Shown in pieces: positions 19,617 through 20,491 of a stretch of 20,491 nt of DNA. The stretch comes from Smittium culicis (lineage: Eukaryota > Kickxellomycota > Harpellomycetes > Harpellales > Legeriomycetaceae), in the NCBI GenBank assembly GCA_001970855.1, contig LSSN01003612.1:1-20491 (forward strand), written 5' to 3'. Under the pieces are notes generated by a model. The model saw only the letters and a list, made by a program, of their open reading frames with translations, searched no databases and was not told where the DNA came from. The translations under genes were made by a program, and so were the position numbers. Within the stretch, counting starts at the first letter, position 1. The number at the start of each line of letters is the position of its first letter.

Positions 19617-20491
19617 ATGTCTATATCGAGAAATTCAAAAATGTTTAATCTAAGTATGCTAGGCTTCAAAAATTTACTTAATATCCAGAAAAAGCGAAGT
19701 TATTCCTCGATAAAAATAAAAGCAGAAGGTAATAATCTCTGATATAGAAATCTACAAAATAAATTGTGAAAATTTTAGCTATTTTAAAGAGTTGCTATTC
19801 TTTTAATTACAGAAATTTTAAGCAATGCCTACAAATCTCAAATATCGCCGAGCATTAATAAAAAACTTATAGAAATAAATTCAAAAAACGACATTCTTTA
19901 CGAAAAACTGTTAAAAAGCGTTAGTATAGCTCATCTACCTTAATAAATTTATGTAATTGCTTATGTTTTCGAATTTTCTGTTCAAAATAGTCAGAGTCCC
20001 TATCTCCGAATGAATTAGCAAAATTGAGCAAGGAACTAGCTTCAGTTCAAGACATTGCTAAATACTACAGGGATTTTATTCAAGATAAAAAGGTATAAGT
20101 TTTTTTTATTAACCAAATAATTTTAGTTTAAGGTTTATTTATAATATGCATTCAAGTAATTTTTCATAGAATTGATTTTAAACTCTAATTCATTTTTGCA
20201 TAAAGCAACTTTAAATTGATTAAAATTTCTATCTTCATTATTTTAAAGAACAATTTATTTAAACCATGCAACTTTCACTATTAAAAATCTTTTTTTTCTT
20301 ATATCATTGAAAACAACTTTCTTTTTATTTATAATACACTTCGTTTTTACGCTTATATTACATAGGAATTAGAAGATCTGGTAGAGTTATATAATGATGA
20401 ACAGCCTGAAATGAGAGATCTTATTCAAGAAGATATGGATGAAGTTGTAGATCGAATAATAAGCACTGAAAACGACTTGATAAAAGAGCTA
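19617..20491 (+). CDS. mitochondrial class I peptide chain release factor (RF1 type), N-terminal part; runs off the window
   Basis: Class I release factors read stop codons and hydrolyse peptidyl-tRNA; this one should act in the mitochondrial matrix. Exons: 19617-19728, 19813-19919, 19991-20092 and 20366-20491 onward, 149 codons with all phases closing; introns are 84, 71 and 273 nt. Residues 1-29 look like a presequence: basic, no acidic residues, ending KKRSYSS, where R27-S28-Y29 fits the R-3 type processing motif. Residues from about 66 match the helical first domain of bacterial RF1: LSPNELAKLSKELASVQDI, then ELEDLVELYNDEQPEMRDL (108-126). The stop-recognition loop (PxT type) and the GGQ loop lie beyond the window, so the RF1 versus related-factor choice rests on domain 1 only. 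Met9 or Met14 could also be the start, with a shorter presequence. MRF1 is the usual fungal name. Confidence 0.85.
20093..20365 (+). other. release factor intron 3, longest in the window
   Basis: The donor is AAG|GTATAA and the acceptor TTATATTACATAG|GAA. At 273 nt it is longer than the other ten introns inferred here (71-181 nt). Splicing joins YYRDFIQDKK to ELEDLVELYN in phase 0, which reproduces the usual order of RF1 domain 1. Confidence 0.85.

Noticed and set aside
1..20491. CRISPR arrays, operons, riboswitches or other prokaryotic features
   Set aside because: Spliced nuclear genes and eukaryotic products rule out a prokaryotic reading; no regularly spaced repeats are present.

Overview
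The window looks like a gene-poor, very AT-rich piece of a eukaryotic nuclear genome. A fungus is most likely, probably an early-diverging AT-rich lineage, but I cannot name the species. The evidence is: genes split by short GT-AG introns (71-273 nt); products that are nuclear-encoded eukaryotic proteins (a TFIID subunit, a Tcp11/Sok1-family protein, a mitochondrial release factor with a presequence); a TAF5 WD40 stretch (HIYPLRIFAGHLSDV) that reads like fungal TAF5; and standard-code usage with TAA stops on the two complete genes.

Layout. 1-4203: no confident gene; AT-rich DNA with two decayed copies of a TTAA-flanked miniature element (about 1549-1760 and 2651-2843) and a less AT-rich stretch (3180-3960) with splice-like signals and short open stretches of unclear meaning. 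4204-7700 (minus): complete TAF5 in eight exons, 889 aa. 7701-15129: 7.4 kb without a confident gene; its middle (9481-13741) holds five copies of the miniature element, two of them abutting across one shared TTAA, plus a possible short retroposon at 9826-9993. 15130-17189 (plus): complete Tcp11/Sok1-family gene in two exons, 654 aa. 17190-19616: AT-rich intergenic DNA. 19617-20491 (plus): the first four exons (149 aa) of a class I mitochondrial peptide chain release factor that continues past the window edge.

The genes are not an operon or pathway. TAF5 acts in RNA polymerase II transcription initiation, the Tcp11/Sok1 protein is linked in yeast to cAMP/PKA signalling, and the release factor ends translation in mitochondria. 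The three exon models were built by hand from splice signals, reading phase and family conservation; in each case all exon phases close. The most distinctive non-genic signal is the 182-193 bp family with CCCTTTC-type ends and TTAA flanks. It looks like a non-autonomous piggyBac-type family, but no transposase is visible in the window.
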